A DNA stretch of 64,000 nt from Dyadobacter sp. SG02 (lineage in GTDB: Bacteria > Bacteroidota > Bacteroidia > Cytophagales > Spirosomataceae). The notes under the pieces are model-generated. The model was not told the origin of the DNA. It was given only the letters and a program-made list of their open reading frames with translations, and ran no database searches. Every line of letters begins with the position of its first letter. Positions within the stretch are counted from its first letter, which is position 1. Both the position numbers and the translations under genes were made by a program. Positions 36,709 through 45,174 of this stretch are shown in pieces. Location of the stretch: assembly GCF_900109045.1 (NCBI RefSeq), contig NZ_FNYL01000014.1:124001-188000 (forward strand), written 5' to 3'.

Positions 36709-39700
36709 TTAGAAGTTGACTTTAAGACCCATAGAGAATGTTCTTGGCACAGGGTAAGACTCGTCGTCATTATTAAGTTCGGTGCCGCCGCGTACACCTG
36801 CATCGGGGTTGTTGCCCGGATACTTGGTGATCAGCAGGAGGTTAGCCGCATTAACGAAAATACGCGCGTCGGACAGGATGCTGCCCATTTTAGGTAAGGT
36901 ATAACCGATCGTCACGTTTTTGACCCACGTGTGGCTGCCGTCGTACACGTAGCGCTCGCTGCTCTCGCGCGACCATTTGAAGTAATCGGTACCGCCTTGC
37001 GAATTCTTGGCATTGGGGTTAGAACCGGGGTTTTCAGGTGAACGCCAGCGGTCTTTCGCTTTTTCCAATACGTTGAAAACGCCGTCCATGTTCATGGTCG
37101 AAGCCTCGATGTTCCTGTAAATGTCGAATTTGTGGGCACCCATCAGCAACACGCTCACGTCGAAGCGTTTGTAATCGACACCGACAGTCCATCCCCAGTT
37201 AAATTTCGGATTAGGGTTACCGATTTCGGTCATGTCCTTGGTATCGTAGGAAACGATCCCGTCAGGGCCGCCGTCCGGTGCGCCATGCAAATCGGCAAAC
37301 TTCATAGCACCCGGTATGGCACCGTCCTGCTTTGGAGCAGCGTCGATTTCGGCCTGGGTGTTGAAAATACCGAGTTTTTTATACCCGAAAATCATACCGA
37401 TCGGCCGACCTACCTGCTGGATATTGTATCCGCCATACTGGCTTCCTTGCAGGATAAAGTCGTTCTGTCCCCGGATCTCGAGGATTTTGCTGCGGTTGAA
37501 AGTGATATTCGCATTGGTCCTGAAATTGACCTGACCAATTTTCATCCGGTAGCTGGCCGCAAGTTCGACGCCCTGGTTCTGAACTTTTCCGAGGTTTTTC
37601 AATGTCGAAGTAAAACCGGATACCGCGGGGATGTTATAGCCCAGCAACATGTCATCCGTGATCTTTTTGTAATACTCCGCCGTAAAGACCAGCCGGTTGT
37701 TGAAAGTGGATAGATCAAGACCGATATTCAGCTGGTTTGATTTTTCCCAGGTAAGCTCCGGATTAGCAAAACGGTTGACCGTCTTACCGATCGACAATGA
37801 GTTGTTGAAAACATAGTTGTTCAAAGTGAGAAAGGCAAGGCTGGCGTAGTTGCCGTCGTCGCCCGCATTCTGACCTGTACCGAAGTTGTTGTTGGCACTC
37901 ACCTGGTAAGTGTTGTTACCGGTCATACCCCAGCTACCCCGCAATTTCAGGTCGGTGAGCCATGCTGCTTTGGGAATAAATGATTCTTCCGAAAGCCTCC
38001 AACCTACCGACACCGCAGGGAAGTTGCCAAACTGGTGCCCTTCGCTGAAACGCGAGCTTCCTTCGCGACGGAACGTGGCAGAAAACAGGTATCGGTCTTT
38101 AAATGAGTAGTTTAAACGCGCCAGGTAAGCGAGCATCGTCCATTTGCGCTCCATGGAGAACGATGAGCGAATGGTCGCATTGCCGAGATACGGCGCCAGG
38201 TCGTCCGGGAAGGTGTTACCGGAACCGTACAATCCTTTTACAACCTCTTGCTGCGCAGTGTAACCCAGCATTGCGTCCAGGTGGTGATTTTCCCCAAAAT
38301 TGACATTGTAGGTAAGCAGCTGATCGGCTGTGTAGTTTCTCAACTCTTCGGAGTCGTCACGCTCGGAAGCCAGACGTGGAGGAGCGCCGTTTGATCCGGT
38401 TGCAATGGCAAGCCCGATCGTCGAAGGCACATATTCCTTATACTGGTTATAGTTGATCTTCGCATTGACGGATGTTCTGAATTTCAGCCCCTTGGCAATG
38501 TTAAAGTCGATGTAGCCGTTTGCGAGCACATCGGCGATGTTGCGGTTACGATCGATGTTTTTCAGCAGGTACAAAGGATTTGGAAACCCGAAAATGTCCC
38601 CCACTCCATTGTAATATGGAATCAGGTCACCTTTTTGGTCATATGCCGGATAACGCGGGTCGCTGATCAACGTAAGGCCCACCAATGCGCTGCGGCCGTC
38701 AGTAGCTGCGAGGCTGGACCGGGAGTAGCTTCCGGCGATATTGACGCCCATTGAAATGTATTTGTTAATGTCGCCAGCCAGGTTCGTACGTACGGATGCA
38801 CGGTCATAATCGGTGTATTTCAATGCACCTTCTTCCTTATAATAGCCGATTGAGACCATGGATTTGATAGGGCCTTTTCCGGACGACAGCGATACGTTTA
38901 CATCCGTGTAAAGTGCATTGTTGTTCAGGATCAGGTCAAACCAGTTGGTAGAGTACTTGGTATCAGCCGGGTTGCGGAAGTCAAGGGGAATCTCCTCATT
39001 GGTCGGCTGGCGTTTTTTGTCGAGCACGAAGCGTCCAATGAACACCTCTTTCTTGAACTGCGCGAAATCGGGACCGTTCAGTACTTTGGTTTTCCGTGAA
39101 TCCGGTACATTCTGTATACCTACATCAACGGAAACATTCAGGCTGGTTTTACCTTCCTTGGCGGATTTAGTGGTGATCAGGACCACCCCGTTCGAACCGC
39201 GGGCGCCGTAAATGGCTGTGGAAGCCGCGTCTTTCAATACGGTGATCGTTTCGATGTCGTTAGGGTTAAGGTTTTGGCCCACCGAAATACCGACCGGAAA
39301 CCCGTCAATCACATATAATGGGTCACTACCTGCCCCGAGCGAGCTGATACCGCGGACTTTCACTTCGAATTGCTGGCCCGGCGTACCACTTTTTTGCTTG
39401 ATGATCACCCCCGGCGCCTGGCCCTGGATCATCCGGGTCACGTTTGATTTAGGGACTTCACCAATGTCCTCCATGTTAATGTTGGATACGGCAGAAGTAA
39501 TATCTCGCTTGCGCTGGGTACCGTAACCCACCACGACTACTTCTTCCAATGCTTTGTTATCCACGGCTAATTGAACGTCCAAAGTAGTCTGATTACCCAC
39601 TGTAATCTCTTTTGGTACGTACCCGACGAAAGAGAAAACTAAAACAGTACCGCCTGTTTCAGGCACATTGATGGTGTAATGGCCTTCGGCATCGCTTACG

Positions 39701-39942
39701 GTTCCGGTGCTGGAACCCTTTACGATCACACTTACCCCCGGAAGGCCTGCGCCGTTTTCGTCGGTAACTTTCCCTCCCAGCGACCGGTCGGCGGTCACCA
39801 GAATCGGGTCCTTCGTCGGGGCGGCAGCGGCCGGGGCTTGATAGAAGCCAACGAGCGCCACACCGAATAATACCTGGCCGAGCATCAGCTTGCAAAGCGG
39901 ACGCAGCCCGGTGTTGAATCTTAATTGTCGAGATTGATTCAT
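36709..39942 (-). CDS. SusC/RagA TonB-linked outer-membrane transporter (pair 2)
   Basis: A 1077-residue TonB-dependent transporter. An N-terminal signal region (about 20-41) leads into a carboxypeptidase-regulatory-like domain (G-G-K-V-T-D-E-N-G-A-G-L-P-G-V). The E-E-V-V-V-V-G-Y-G-T-Q-R-K-R-D junction and a plug domain with L-Y-V-I-D-G-F-P-V and I-Y-G-A-R-G-S-N-G-V follow, then the beta-barrel ending G-L-K-V-N-F. It shares domain order with the SusC at 27156 but differs through most of the barrel, suggesting different ligands. Preceded by regulon promoter D with a leader of about 220 nt. Confidence 0.95.
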   Translation of the reverse strand: MNQSRQLRFNTGLRPLCKLMLGQVLFGVALVGFYQAPAAAAPTKDPILVTADRSLGGKVTDENGAGLPGVSVIVKGSSTGTVSDAEGHYTINVPETGGTVLVFSFVGYVPKEITVGNQTTLDVQLAVDNKALEEVVVVGYGTQRKRDITSAVSNINMEDIGEVPKSNVTRMIQGQAPGVIIKQKSGTPGQQFEVKVRGISSLGAGSDPLYVIDGFPVGISVGQNLNPNDIETITVLKDAASTAIYGARGSNGVVLITTKSAKEGKTSLNVSVDVGIQNVPDSRKTKVLNGPDFAQFKKEVFIGRFVLDKKRQPTNEEIPLDFRNPADTKYSTNWFDLILNNNALYTDVNVSLSSGKGPIKSMVSIGYYKEEGALKYTDYDRASVRTNLAGDINKYISMGVNIAGSYSRSSLAATDGRSALVGLTLISDPRYPAYDQKGDLIPYYNGVGDIFGFPNPLYLLKNIDRNRNIADVLANGYIDFNIAKGLKFRTSVNAKINYNQYKEYVPSTIGLAIATGSNGAPPRLASERDDSEELRNYTADQLLTYNVNFGENHHLDAMLGYTAQQEVVKGLYGSGNTFPDDLAPYLGNATIRSSFSMERKWTMLAYLARLNYSFKDRYLFSATFRREGSSRFSEGHQFGNFPAVSVGWRLSEESFIPKAAWLTDLKLRGSWGMTGNNTYQVSANNNFGTGQNAGDDGNYASLAFLTLNNYVFNNSLSIGKTVNRFANPELTWEKSNQLNIGLDLSTFNNRLVFTAEYYKKITDDMLLGYNIPAVSGFTSTLKNLGKVQNQGVELAASYRMKIGQVNFRTNANITFNRSKILEIRGQNDFILQGSQYGGYNIQQVGRPIGMIFGYKKLGIFNTQAEIDAAPKQDGAIPGAMKFADLHGAPDGGPDGIVSYDTKDMTEIGNPNPKFNWGWTVGVDYKRFDVSVLLMGAHKFDIYRNIEASTMNMDGVFNVLEKAKDRWRSPENPGSNPNAKNSQGGTDYFKWSRESSERYVYDGSHTWVKNVTIGYTLPKMGSILSDARIFVNAANLLLITKYPGNNPDAGVRGGTELNNDDESYPVPRTFSMGLKVNF

Positions 39943-40167
39943 ACGTTCAGGATTGGAATAGTGAATGGTTTGATTTAATAAAATGGGCTTTGTGCTTAGG
40001 TTCTTTCCATAGGCGCTGTTTTGGGGTGGAACATGGTGGCCGGAGCGGCCGGAACGGAATAATAAAATTCAAACATATTGCCGGGAGACAAAATGATTGG
40101 GCTTGAAGTACATATCGACTTTAATGTTTGATATGTACAATTAATGATTTGAATTATATTATTTTCA

Positions 40168-40209
40168 CAATAGTATTGGTATTTGAATTCCATACTATCC
40201 TGTGCTGTC
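40168..40209 (-). promoter_or_regulatory. Regulon promoter D (SusCD pair 2)
   Basis: Minus-strand operator GACAGCACAGGATAGT (40209-40194), 18 bp, then TACTATTG (40175-40168). The predicted start near 40161 gives a leader of about 220 nt. No TTG at -33 (TAG instead). Confidence 0.72.
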
Positions 40210-40223
40210 CGGTATGCTACGAA

Positions 40224-40244
40224 AATTGTGAGCAGGACACAATT
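40224..40244. promoter_or_regulatory. Inverted repeat next to promoter D
   Basis: AATTGTG-N7-CACAATT, a perfect 7-bp inverted repeat centred about 32 bp upstream of operator D and roughly 120 bp before the divergent gene at 40352. It is a plausible dimer-binding site for either direction. Confidence 0.35.
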
Positions 40245-40351
40245 AAATTATCGTTGGCTTTCCCGCGCAAAATTTAATAGACCCTTAAACTGGTGACATA
40301 CAGGTAAAATACGTATTTTAGGGCATCGGCCTCAATCCTAACACCCACTAC

Positions 40352-42262
40352 ATGTTGAAAGATCTACGGTTCCGATTACTCCTATTTGCATTTCTGGGAT
40401 GGTTTACACCGTTAACCCACGCAAACCATATTGTCGGTGGTGAACTACAAATGAAACCCGTCGGCACTGCCAATCAGTACGAGATCACGTTGATACAATT
40501 CTGGGACCAGAATGAATTGATAGTTCCCACACCCAACAATCCCGGTAACCGCGACGTATTCGTAAACTTGTACATTTACCAGAAAAGCAATAAGCGCTAC
40601 AAAGCAACCGTGCGGCTCGACTATATCAGTACCGAACTGATCACCTACCAAAACAGGGCTTGCGCCAGCAGCCGTTCGCTTAAAACTTCCATCGGTTATT
40701 ATAAAGGAACGGTATACCTCAATCCGGCCAATTATTCCGATCCGGGCGGGTACTTTATGGCCTGGGAACGCTGCTGCCGGAATGGCGATATCAACAATAT
40801 CGAGAAGCCGGGCGACAACGGAATGACCTTTTACCTGGAATTTCCGCCCCTTTCCATCCGCAACTCATCTCCCGAAATCGTAGCGCCCAATGGCCAGTAC
40901 ATTTGCATTAACAGGGCTTTTTCAATGCCCATGAGTGCTACCGATGCGGATGGCGACGAGCTGCGTTACTCGCTCGTGACACCCATGCGCGGTACTACGA
41001 GCCCGGGCGAGACCATTGGAGACAGTACTTCCAAAAGCAGCTATCCCCTGGTAACCTGGTCAAATGGCGTCAGCTTATCGAATGTTATCCCGGGGCCGAG
41101 GCCGCTGTCGATCGATGCTTCCGGGAAACTGACGGTCACTGCAAATGCGCTGGGCTTGTATGTGTTCACGGTTCAATGCGAGGAGTTTCGGAACGGCCAA
41201 CGGATCGGCCTGGTACGCAGGGATTTTCAACTGCTTGTGATCGATTGCAGTAATGACCAGCCCGAACCTCCGGTGATCCAAATGGAGGGTAATGATGTCA
41301 CCGAAGTGAGTTTTTGCCCCGAATCACCTGTGGAACTCACCACCACCGACGCCACGGATTGGTCGTATCAATGGCAGCTCAATGGGCTCAACATTCCGGG
41401 GGCCACGGGAGCGAGCATTACGGTAAAGGATTCCGGCAGCTATTCCGTGGTCAAGAGTTATACCAAGAAATGTTCGAGGGATACGGTTTCGTCCGTCGTC
41501 CATGCTACTTTCACCGAGCCGGTTCCGGCGGTGATTTCCGCGGATAAGCAAATGCTCTGTGGCAACGATTCTATCGTATTGCTGGCGAACGGCGGCGTTG
41601 CAAAACCGGATGAGAAACTGTCGTGGCATAATGGGACTACGGCGCTGGAAGCCAGGAACCCAAGCCTGACGGTGAAAGAGCCGGGTGTGTACATTTTAGA
41701 AATCGACGACGAGATACCCGGCTGCGGCGGAAAGGACACGATCGAGATTGGCCGGGAGGAGTTTTCTGTGGTATTGCCGGAAAAGCAAGGCATTCTCGAA
41801 GGTGGTAGCGGCACGGTCACACCACTGGTGAGCCCGGAAGCTTCTTCCAATATCTATGCATGGTCGCCTCCGGATGGGCTGGTGTCCGCGGCTGGCGAAA
41901 AGACTGCTACGATTACGCCGGTGCAGAATGAACAATTTTATCATTTACAGGCGACGTCGGCCAGCGGTTGTATTGCCGTGGACAGTGTGTTGGTGTACAT
42001 GATAAAACGCATCTATATCCCGTCGTCCTTTTCGCCGAACAGTGACGGTCATAATGATACGTTTCAAATTTTCAATGCCGACCAGCAAATTGAGCGAATG
42101 CGCATATACAATCGCTGGGGTGAGCTTATCTTCCAGTCAACCGGCTATGACAAGCCTTGGGACGGCACCTACAAGAATGCACCGGTACCTGCCGGCAGCT
42201 ATCCGTACATTATCAAGACAGCCGGGCAGGAAATCAATGGCACCGTGCTGCTTTTAAAGTAA
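40352..42262 (+). CDS. Secreted protein with gliding-type (type B) sorting domain
   Basis: A 636-residue exported protein. The signal peptide (1-24, ending T-H-A-N) leads into a domain starting H-I-V-G-G-E-L-Q, seen in many Bacteroidota surface proteins. Ig-like or PKD-like modules follow in the middle (S-Y-Q-W-Q-L-N-G, then S-W-H-N-G-T-T). The C-terminal gliding-motility-associated domain (I-Y-I-P-S-S-F-S-P-N-S-D-G to the end, with Y-N-R-W-G-E-L and P-W-D-G-T) targets it to the type IX secretion system. It is probably an adhesin or surface protein, divergent from the SusC gene. Confidence 0.88.
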   Translation: MLKDLRFRLLLFAFLGWFTPLTHANHIVGGELQMKPVGTANQYEITLIQFWDQNELIVPTPNNPGNRDVFVNLYIYQKSNKRYKATVRLDYISTELITYQNRACASSRSLKTSIGYYKGTVYLNPANYSDPGGYFMAWERCCRNGDINNIEKPGDNGMTFYLEFPPLSIRNSSPEIVAPNGQYICINRAFSMPMSATDADGDELRYSLVTPMRGTTSPGETIGDSTSKSSYPLVTWSNGVSLSNVIPGPRPLSIDASGKLTVTANALGLYVFTVQCEEFRNGQRIGLVRRDFQLLVIDCSNDQPEPPVIQMEGNDVTEVSFCPESPVELTTTDATDWSYQWQLNGLNIPGATGASITVKDSGSYSVVKSYTKKCSRDTVSSVVHATFTEPVPAVISADKQMLCGNDSIVLLANGGVAKPDEKLSWHNGTTALEARNPSLTVKEPGVYILEIDDEIPGCGGKDTIEIGREEFSVVLPEKQGILEGGSGTVTPLVSPEASSNIYAWSPPDGLVSAAGEKTATITPVQNEQFYHLQATSASGCIAVDSVLVYMIKRIYIPSSFSPNSDGHNDTFQIFNADQQIERMRIYNRWGELIFQSTGYDKPWDGTYKNAPVPAGSYPYIIKTAGQEINGTVLLLK

Positions 42263-42296
42263 ACCAGAGATTTTTGAATTTCCTTTCTTCGTTTTG

Positions 42297-42686
42297 TCAC
42301 CCCTGTTTGAATTCTTGAAAAGTGCCGTCAGAATAGAAAATAAGCACTTTTTCGATCTTTTTCTCAGGTAAAACGTTCGGTTTCTCCTTTACGACATTCG
42401 GTTGTGCGGGCTGTGCCGCGGGGATAGCCTTTTTACGCGATTCTAAGACGGGTTCACTAGCGGTCGCCGGGGCCGTTACAGGCAGTGGTTCGTCGTCGAG
42501 AATCCAGCCGATACCCAGATCGGGAAACCGCTTTACAATTTTCTGCACCATATCGAGACTCGGCTTATTTCTCCCCGCGAGTATATGCGACATGCTCGAT
42601 CGTTGTATTCCTATTTCATCTGCGAAGAGCGATGGTGTGATATTTTTGTCAATTAGTATCTGTTTAATCTTGTCGGTGAGATCCAT
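42297..42686 (-). CDS. XRE-type helix-turn-helix regulator
   Basis: A 129-residue DNA-binding protein. Residues 1-65 are a Cro/C1-type helix-turn-helix domain (I-T-P-S-L-F-A-D-E-I-G-I-Q-R-S-S-M-S-H-I). A Pro/Ala-rich linker follows, and the C-terminus (V-L-I-F-Y-S-D-G-T-F-Q-E-F) is short and unrecognised. The start at 42686 is chosen because the domain begins there; the 68 codons upstream do not look like protein. It lies near dapD, but I see no site indicating its target. Confidence 0.82.
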   Translation of the reverse strand: MDLTDKIKQILIDKNITPSLFADEIGIQRSSMSHILAGRNKPSLDMVQKIVKRFPDLGIGWILDDEPLPVTAPATASEPVLESRKKAIPAAQPAQPNVVKEKPNVLPEKKIEKVLIFYSDGTFQEFKQG

Positions 42687-42855
42687 GTGGTAGTTTACAA
42701 TAATTGGCACAAATGTAAACAATGATTGATAATCTACAAATGTATTTATGTAAATAAGGCGCATTCGTAGTTTAGTAAATTGAATTCGAATAATTGTAAT
42801 ATGTAAATAGCAATGAGAGGCAGGTGAGTTACATATGTGAACTCTGGTTTTGGGC

Positions 42856-42891
42856 AAAAAATAAGTGCGGCACAAAGATTCATGCCGCACT
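42856..42891 (-). terminator. Terminator of dapD
   Basis: A perfect 9-bp stem (42864-42872 with 42883-42891) followed on the minus strand by TATTTTTT, 33 bp after the dapD stop codon. Confidence 0.75.
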
Positions 42892-42924
42892 CAGAATACG
42901 TTATTTGAATGATTTCCCGGAGAA

Positions 42925-43740
42925 CTATACCGCTACGCTATTGTCGCGAAGTGCGTCGTTCAGGGATGTTTTGAGGTCAGTGCTTGGTTTACGCTTACCG
43001 ATGATCAATGCGCAAGGCACGTGGTAGGTACCTGCGGCAAACTCTTTGGGCAGTGTTCCAGGGATTACTACGGAATCCTCAGGCACGTATCCTTTATATT
43101 CGACTGGTTCGCTGCCCGTCACGTCGATGATTTTCGAGCTGCCGGTAATTGTTACTCCTGCGCCTAAAACCGCTCTTTTACCTACGCGGGCACCTTCCAC
43201 AACGATACAGCGCGAGCCAATGAATGCGCCGTCTTCGATAATTACAGGGGCTGCCTGAACCGGTTCTAATACCCCTCCTATTCCTACGCCCCCGCTAAGG
43301 TGAACATTCTTTCCGATCTGCGCGCAGCTTCCGACAGTCGCCCAGGTATCGACCATCGTACCTTCATCAATATAGGCACCGATGTTCACATAAGACGGCA
43401 TTAGCACTACTCCTTTTGAAATGTAGGCACCGTATCGAGCCACGGCCGGCGGTACTACCCTTACGCCAAGCTGGTCATAACCCGATTTTAGTTTCATTTT
43501 ATCGTGGTACTCAAAAATGCCAACTTCGCTAACGTGCATTTGTTGGATCGGGAAGTAAAGAATGATTGCTTTTTTTAGCGCTTCGTTAACAATCCATCCG
43601 CCATTAGCATCGGGCTCCGCCACCCGTAGCCTTCCTTTGTCGACCTCTTCAATTATATCGCGGATAAAGTTCTTTGTTGATTCTTCCTTCAATAATTCCC
43701 GGTTAGCCCAGTAAGTCTCAATCTGTTCAGTGAAATCCAT
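42925..43740 (-). CDS. dapD: Tetrahydrodipicolinate N-succinyltransferase
   Basis: Transfers succinyl from succinyl-CoA to tetrahydrodipicolinate in the succinylase branch of lysine and diaminopimelate (cell wall) synthesis. 271 residues, the normal length. The N-terminal helical domain is followed by a left-handed beta-helix of hexapeptide repeats (about 100-230), with the conserved M-P-S-Y-V-N-I-G-A-Y and M-V-D-T-W-A-T-V-G-S-C-A-Q-I-G segment. It is a single-gene unit with its own terminator. Confidence 0.96.
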   Translation of the reverse strand: MDFTEQIETYWANRELLKEESTKNFIRDIIEEVDKGRLRVAEPDANGGWIVNEALKKAIILYFPIQQMHVSEVGIFEYHDKMKLKSGYDQLGVRVVPPAVARYGAYISKGVVLMPSYVNIGAYIDEGTMVDTWATVGSCAQIGKNVHLSGGVGIGGVLEPVQAAPVIIEDGAFIGSRCIVVEGARVGKRAVLGAGVTITGSSKIIDVTGSEPVEYKGYVPEDSVVIPGTLPKEFAAGTYHVPCALIIGKRKPSTDLKTSLNDALRDNSVAV

Positions 43741-43865
43741 GTTAAAGTATGAAGTTAATAAAATGTATTTAAAGTGTTGATTATAAGTAAGTTAAGACTG
43801 AATGAAGAACGAAGTATTGTACTTATATCCGAACCGTATTTAAACCATAATCGGGAACGCACGTA

Positions 43866-43895
43866 CAATAATATAAGTTATTACAATAGAAACAA
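43866..43895 (-). promoter_or_regulatory. Candidate dapD promoter
   Basis: On the minus strand: TTG (43895-43893), 19-bp spacer, TATTATTG (43873-43866). The predicted start near 43860 gives a leader of about 120 nt. The box resembles those of the regulon promoters, but here a proper -33 TTG is present and no operator is found. Confidence 0.4.
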
Positions 43896-44008
43896 AGCGT
43901 CGCAGATATGCTACTATATTTAGTAAATTAAAACAAAGAAATACTAACTAAAATTAGTTTCGCGCGGCGAATTTACTAATACTAATATCAATCGTGGCTT
44001 TTAATGCT

Positions 44009-44038
44009 TTCTTCTTTATATTTCCTTCAATACTTTTC
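44009..44038 (+). promoter_or_regulatory. Weak candidate gap promoter
   Basis: TACTTTTC at 44031-44038, seven of eight matches to TAnnTTTG. At the 19-bp distance there is TTC rather than TTG (44009-44011). Leader about 50 nt. Confidence 0.3.
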
Positions 44039-44091
44039 ATCCGCGGACATTTTTATTAATATTGCGGCTGAAATAACCAATCTACCTCGAT

Positions 44092-45105
44092 ATGTCAAAA
44101 GTAAAAGTCGCAATCAACGGATTTGGCCGCATTGGCCGCCTTGTTTACCGTCAAATCTATAACATGGAGGGCATCGATATCGTAGCCATCAATGATTTGA
44201 CTAGTCCAAAAGTATTAGCACATCTCCTTAAATACGATACAGCCCAAGGACGTTTCGACGCAGATGTTAAAGCTACCGACAATTCCGTGGTCGTAAACGG
44301 CGAAAACATCGTTATCTACGCACAACGCGATCCTTCACAAATTCCCTGGGCGCAACACGATGTGGATGTAGTTCTCGAATGTACTGGTTTCTTCACCAGC
44401 GCAGAATCCGCAGGTGCACACATCAAAGCAGGTGCTAAAAAAGTGGTTATCTCCGCTCCCGCTACCGGCGACCTGAAAACAATCGTTTTCAACGTGAACC
44501 ACGACATCCTTGACGGTTCAGAAACCATCATCAGCGGTGCTTCTTGTACTACAAACTGCCTTGCTCCAATGGCACAAGTACTCGAAAACAAATTTGGTAT
44601 CGTTAACGGCTTGATGACAACCATCCACGCCTATACCAACGACCAAAACACCCAGGATGCACCCCACCCGAAAGGTGATTTGAGAAGAGCGAGAGCTGCT
44701 GCCCAGAACATCGTTCCTAACAGCACAGGTGCTGCAAAAGCGATCGGCCTTGTATTGCCTTCATTGAAAGGTAAACTCGACGGTTCTGCTCAGCGCGTTC
44801 CTACGCTCACCGGTTCATTGACTGAATTGACAGTTGTTCTTGGCCGCGAAACTACCGTGGAAGAGATCAATGCTGCGATGAAAGAAGCCGCTAACGAAAG
44901 CTACGGCTACACAGAAGATGAAATTGTGAGCAGCGATATCATCGGTATCAGCTACGGTTCATTGTTCGATGCTACGCAGACCCGCGTTCAGAAAGTAGGT
45001 GACGTTCAGCTTGTTAGAACTGTTTCATGGTACGATAACGAAATGTCGTACGTATCTCAGTTGGTAAGAACTGTTTACTACTTCGCCGGTTTGATCCAGA
45101 AGTAA
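44092..45105 (+). CDS. gap: Glyceraldehyde-3-phosphate dehydrogenase, type I
   Basis: Oxidises glyceraldehyde 3-phosphate to 1,3-bisphosphoglycerate with NAD in glycolysis, reversible for gluconeogenesis. 337 residues. The Rossmann motif G-F-G-R-I-G-R is at 11-17. The catalytic Cys is C152 in G-A-S-C-T-T-N-C, with base H179 in T-I-H-A-Y-T and the late W-Y-D-N-E. Position 34, N-D in I-N-D-L-T, suggests NAD preference. It is a single gene between its own promoter region and a two-way terminator. Confidence 0.97.
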   Translation: MSKVKVAINGFGRIGRLVYRQIYNMEGIDIVAINDLTSPKVLAHLLKYDTAQGRFDADVKATDNSVVVNGENIVIYAQRDPSQIPWAQHDVDVVLECTGFFTSAESAGAHIKAGAKKVVISAPATGDLKTIVFNVNHDILDGSETIISGASCTTNCLAPMAQVLENKFGIVNGLMTTIHAYTNDQNTQDAPHPKGDLRRARAAAQNIVPNSTGAAKAIGLVLPSLKGKLDGSAQRVPTLTGSLTELTVVLGRETTVEEINAAMKEAANESYGYTEDEIVSSDIIGISYGSLFDATQTRVQKVGDVQLVRTVSWYDNEMSYVSQLVRTVYYFAGLIQK

Positions 45106-45121
45106 TAACATACTTTCATAC

Positions 45122-45159
45122 AAAAGGCCCGTTCCAGCATTTGCCGGAACGGGCCTTTT
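45122..45159. terminator. Two-way terminator between gap and trmB
   Basis: A perfect 14-bp stem (45122-45135 with 45146-45159) with A-rich and T-rich ends, placed between convergent genes. It can stop transcription from both sides. Confidence 0.85.
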
Positions 45160-45174
45160 TCTTTGCTGCCGATA

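Larger units (their letters stand above)
39943..40351. other. 409-bp divergent spacer with promoter and hairpins
   Basis: No gene seen. It contains the SusC leader with a perfect 9-bp hairpin (40108-40116 with 40130-40138), regulon promoter D (40168-40209), and a 7-bp inverted repeat at 40224-40244. The leader region of the plus-strand gene starting at 40352 follows. Confidence 0.5.
43741..44091. other. 351-bp divergent promoter region of dapD and gap
   Basis: A+T-rich and free of genes. It holds the candidate dapD promoter (43866-43895) and a weaker candidate gap promoter (44009-44038). The roughly 130 bp between them show no clear operator or hairpin. Confidence 0.5.
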
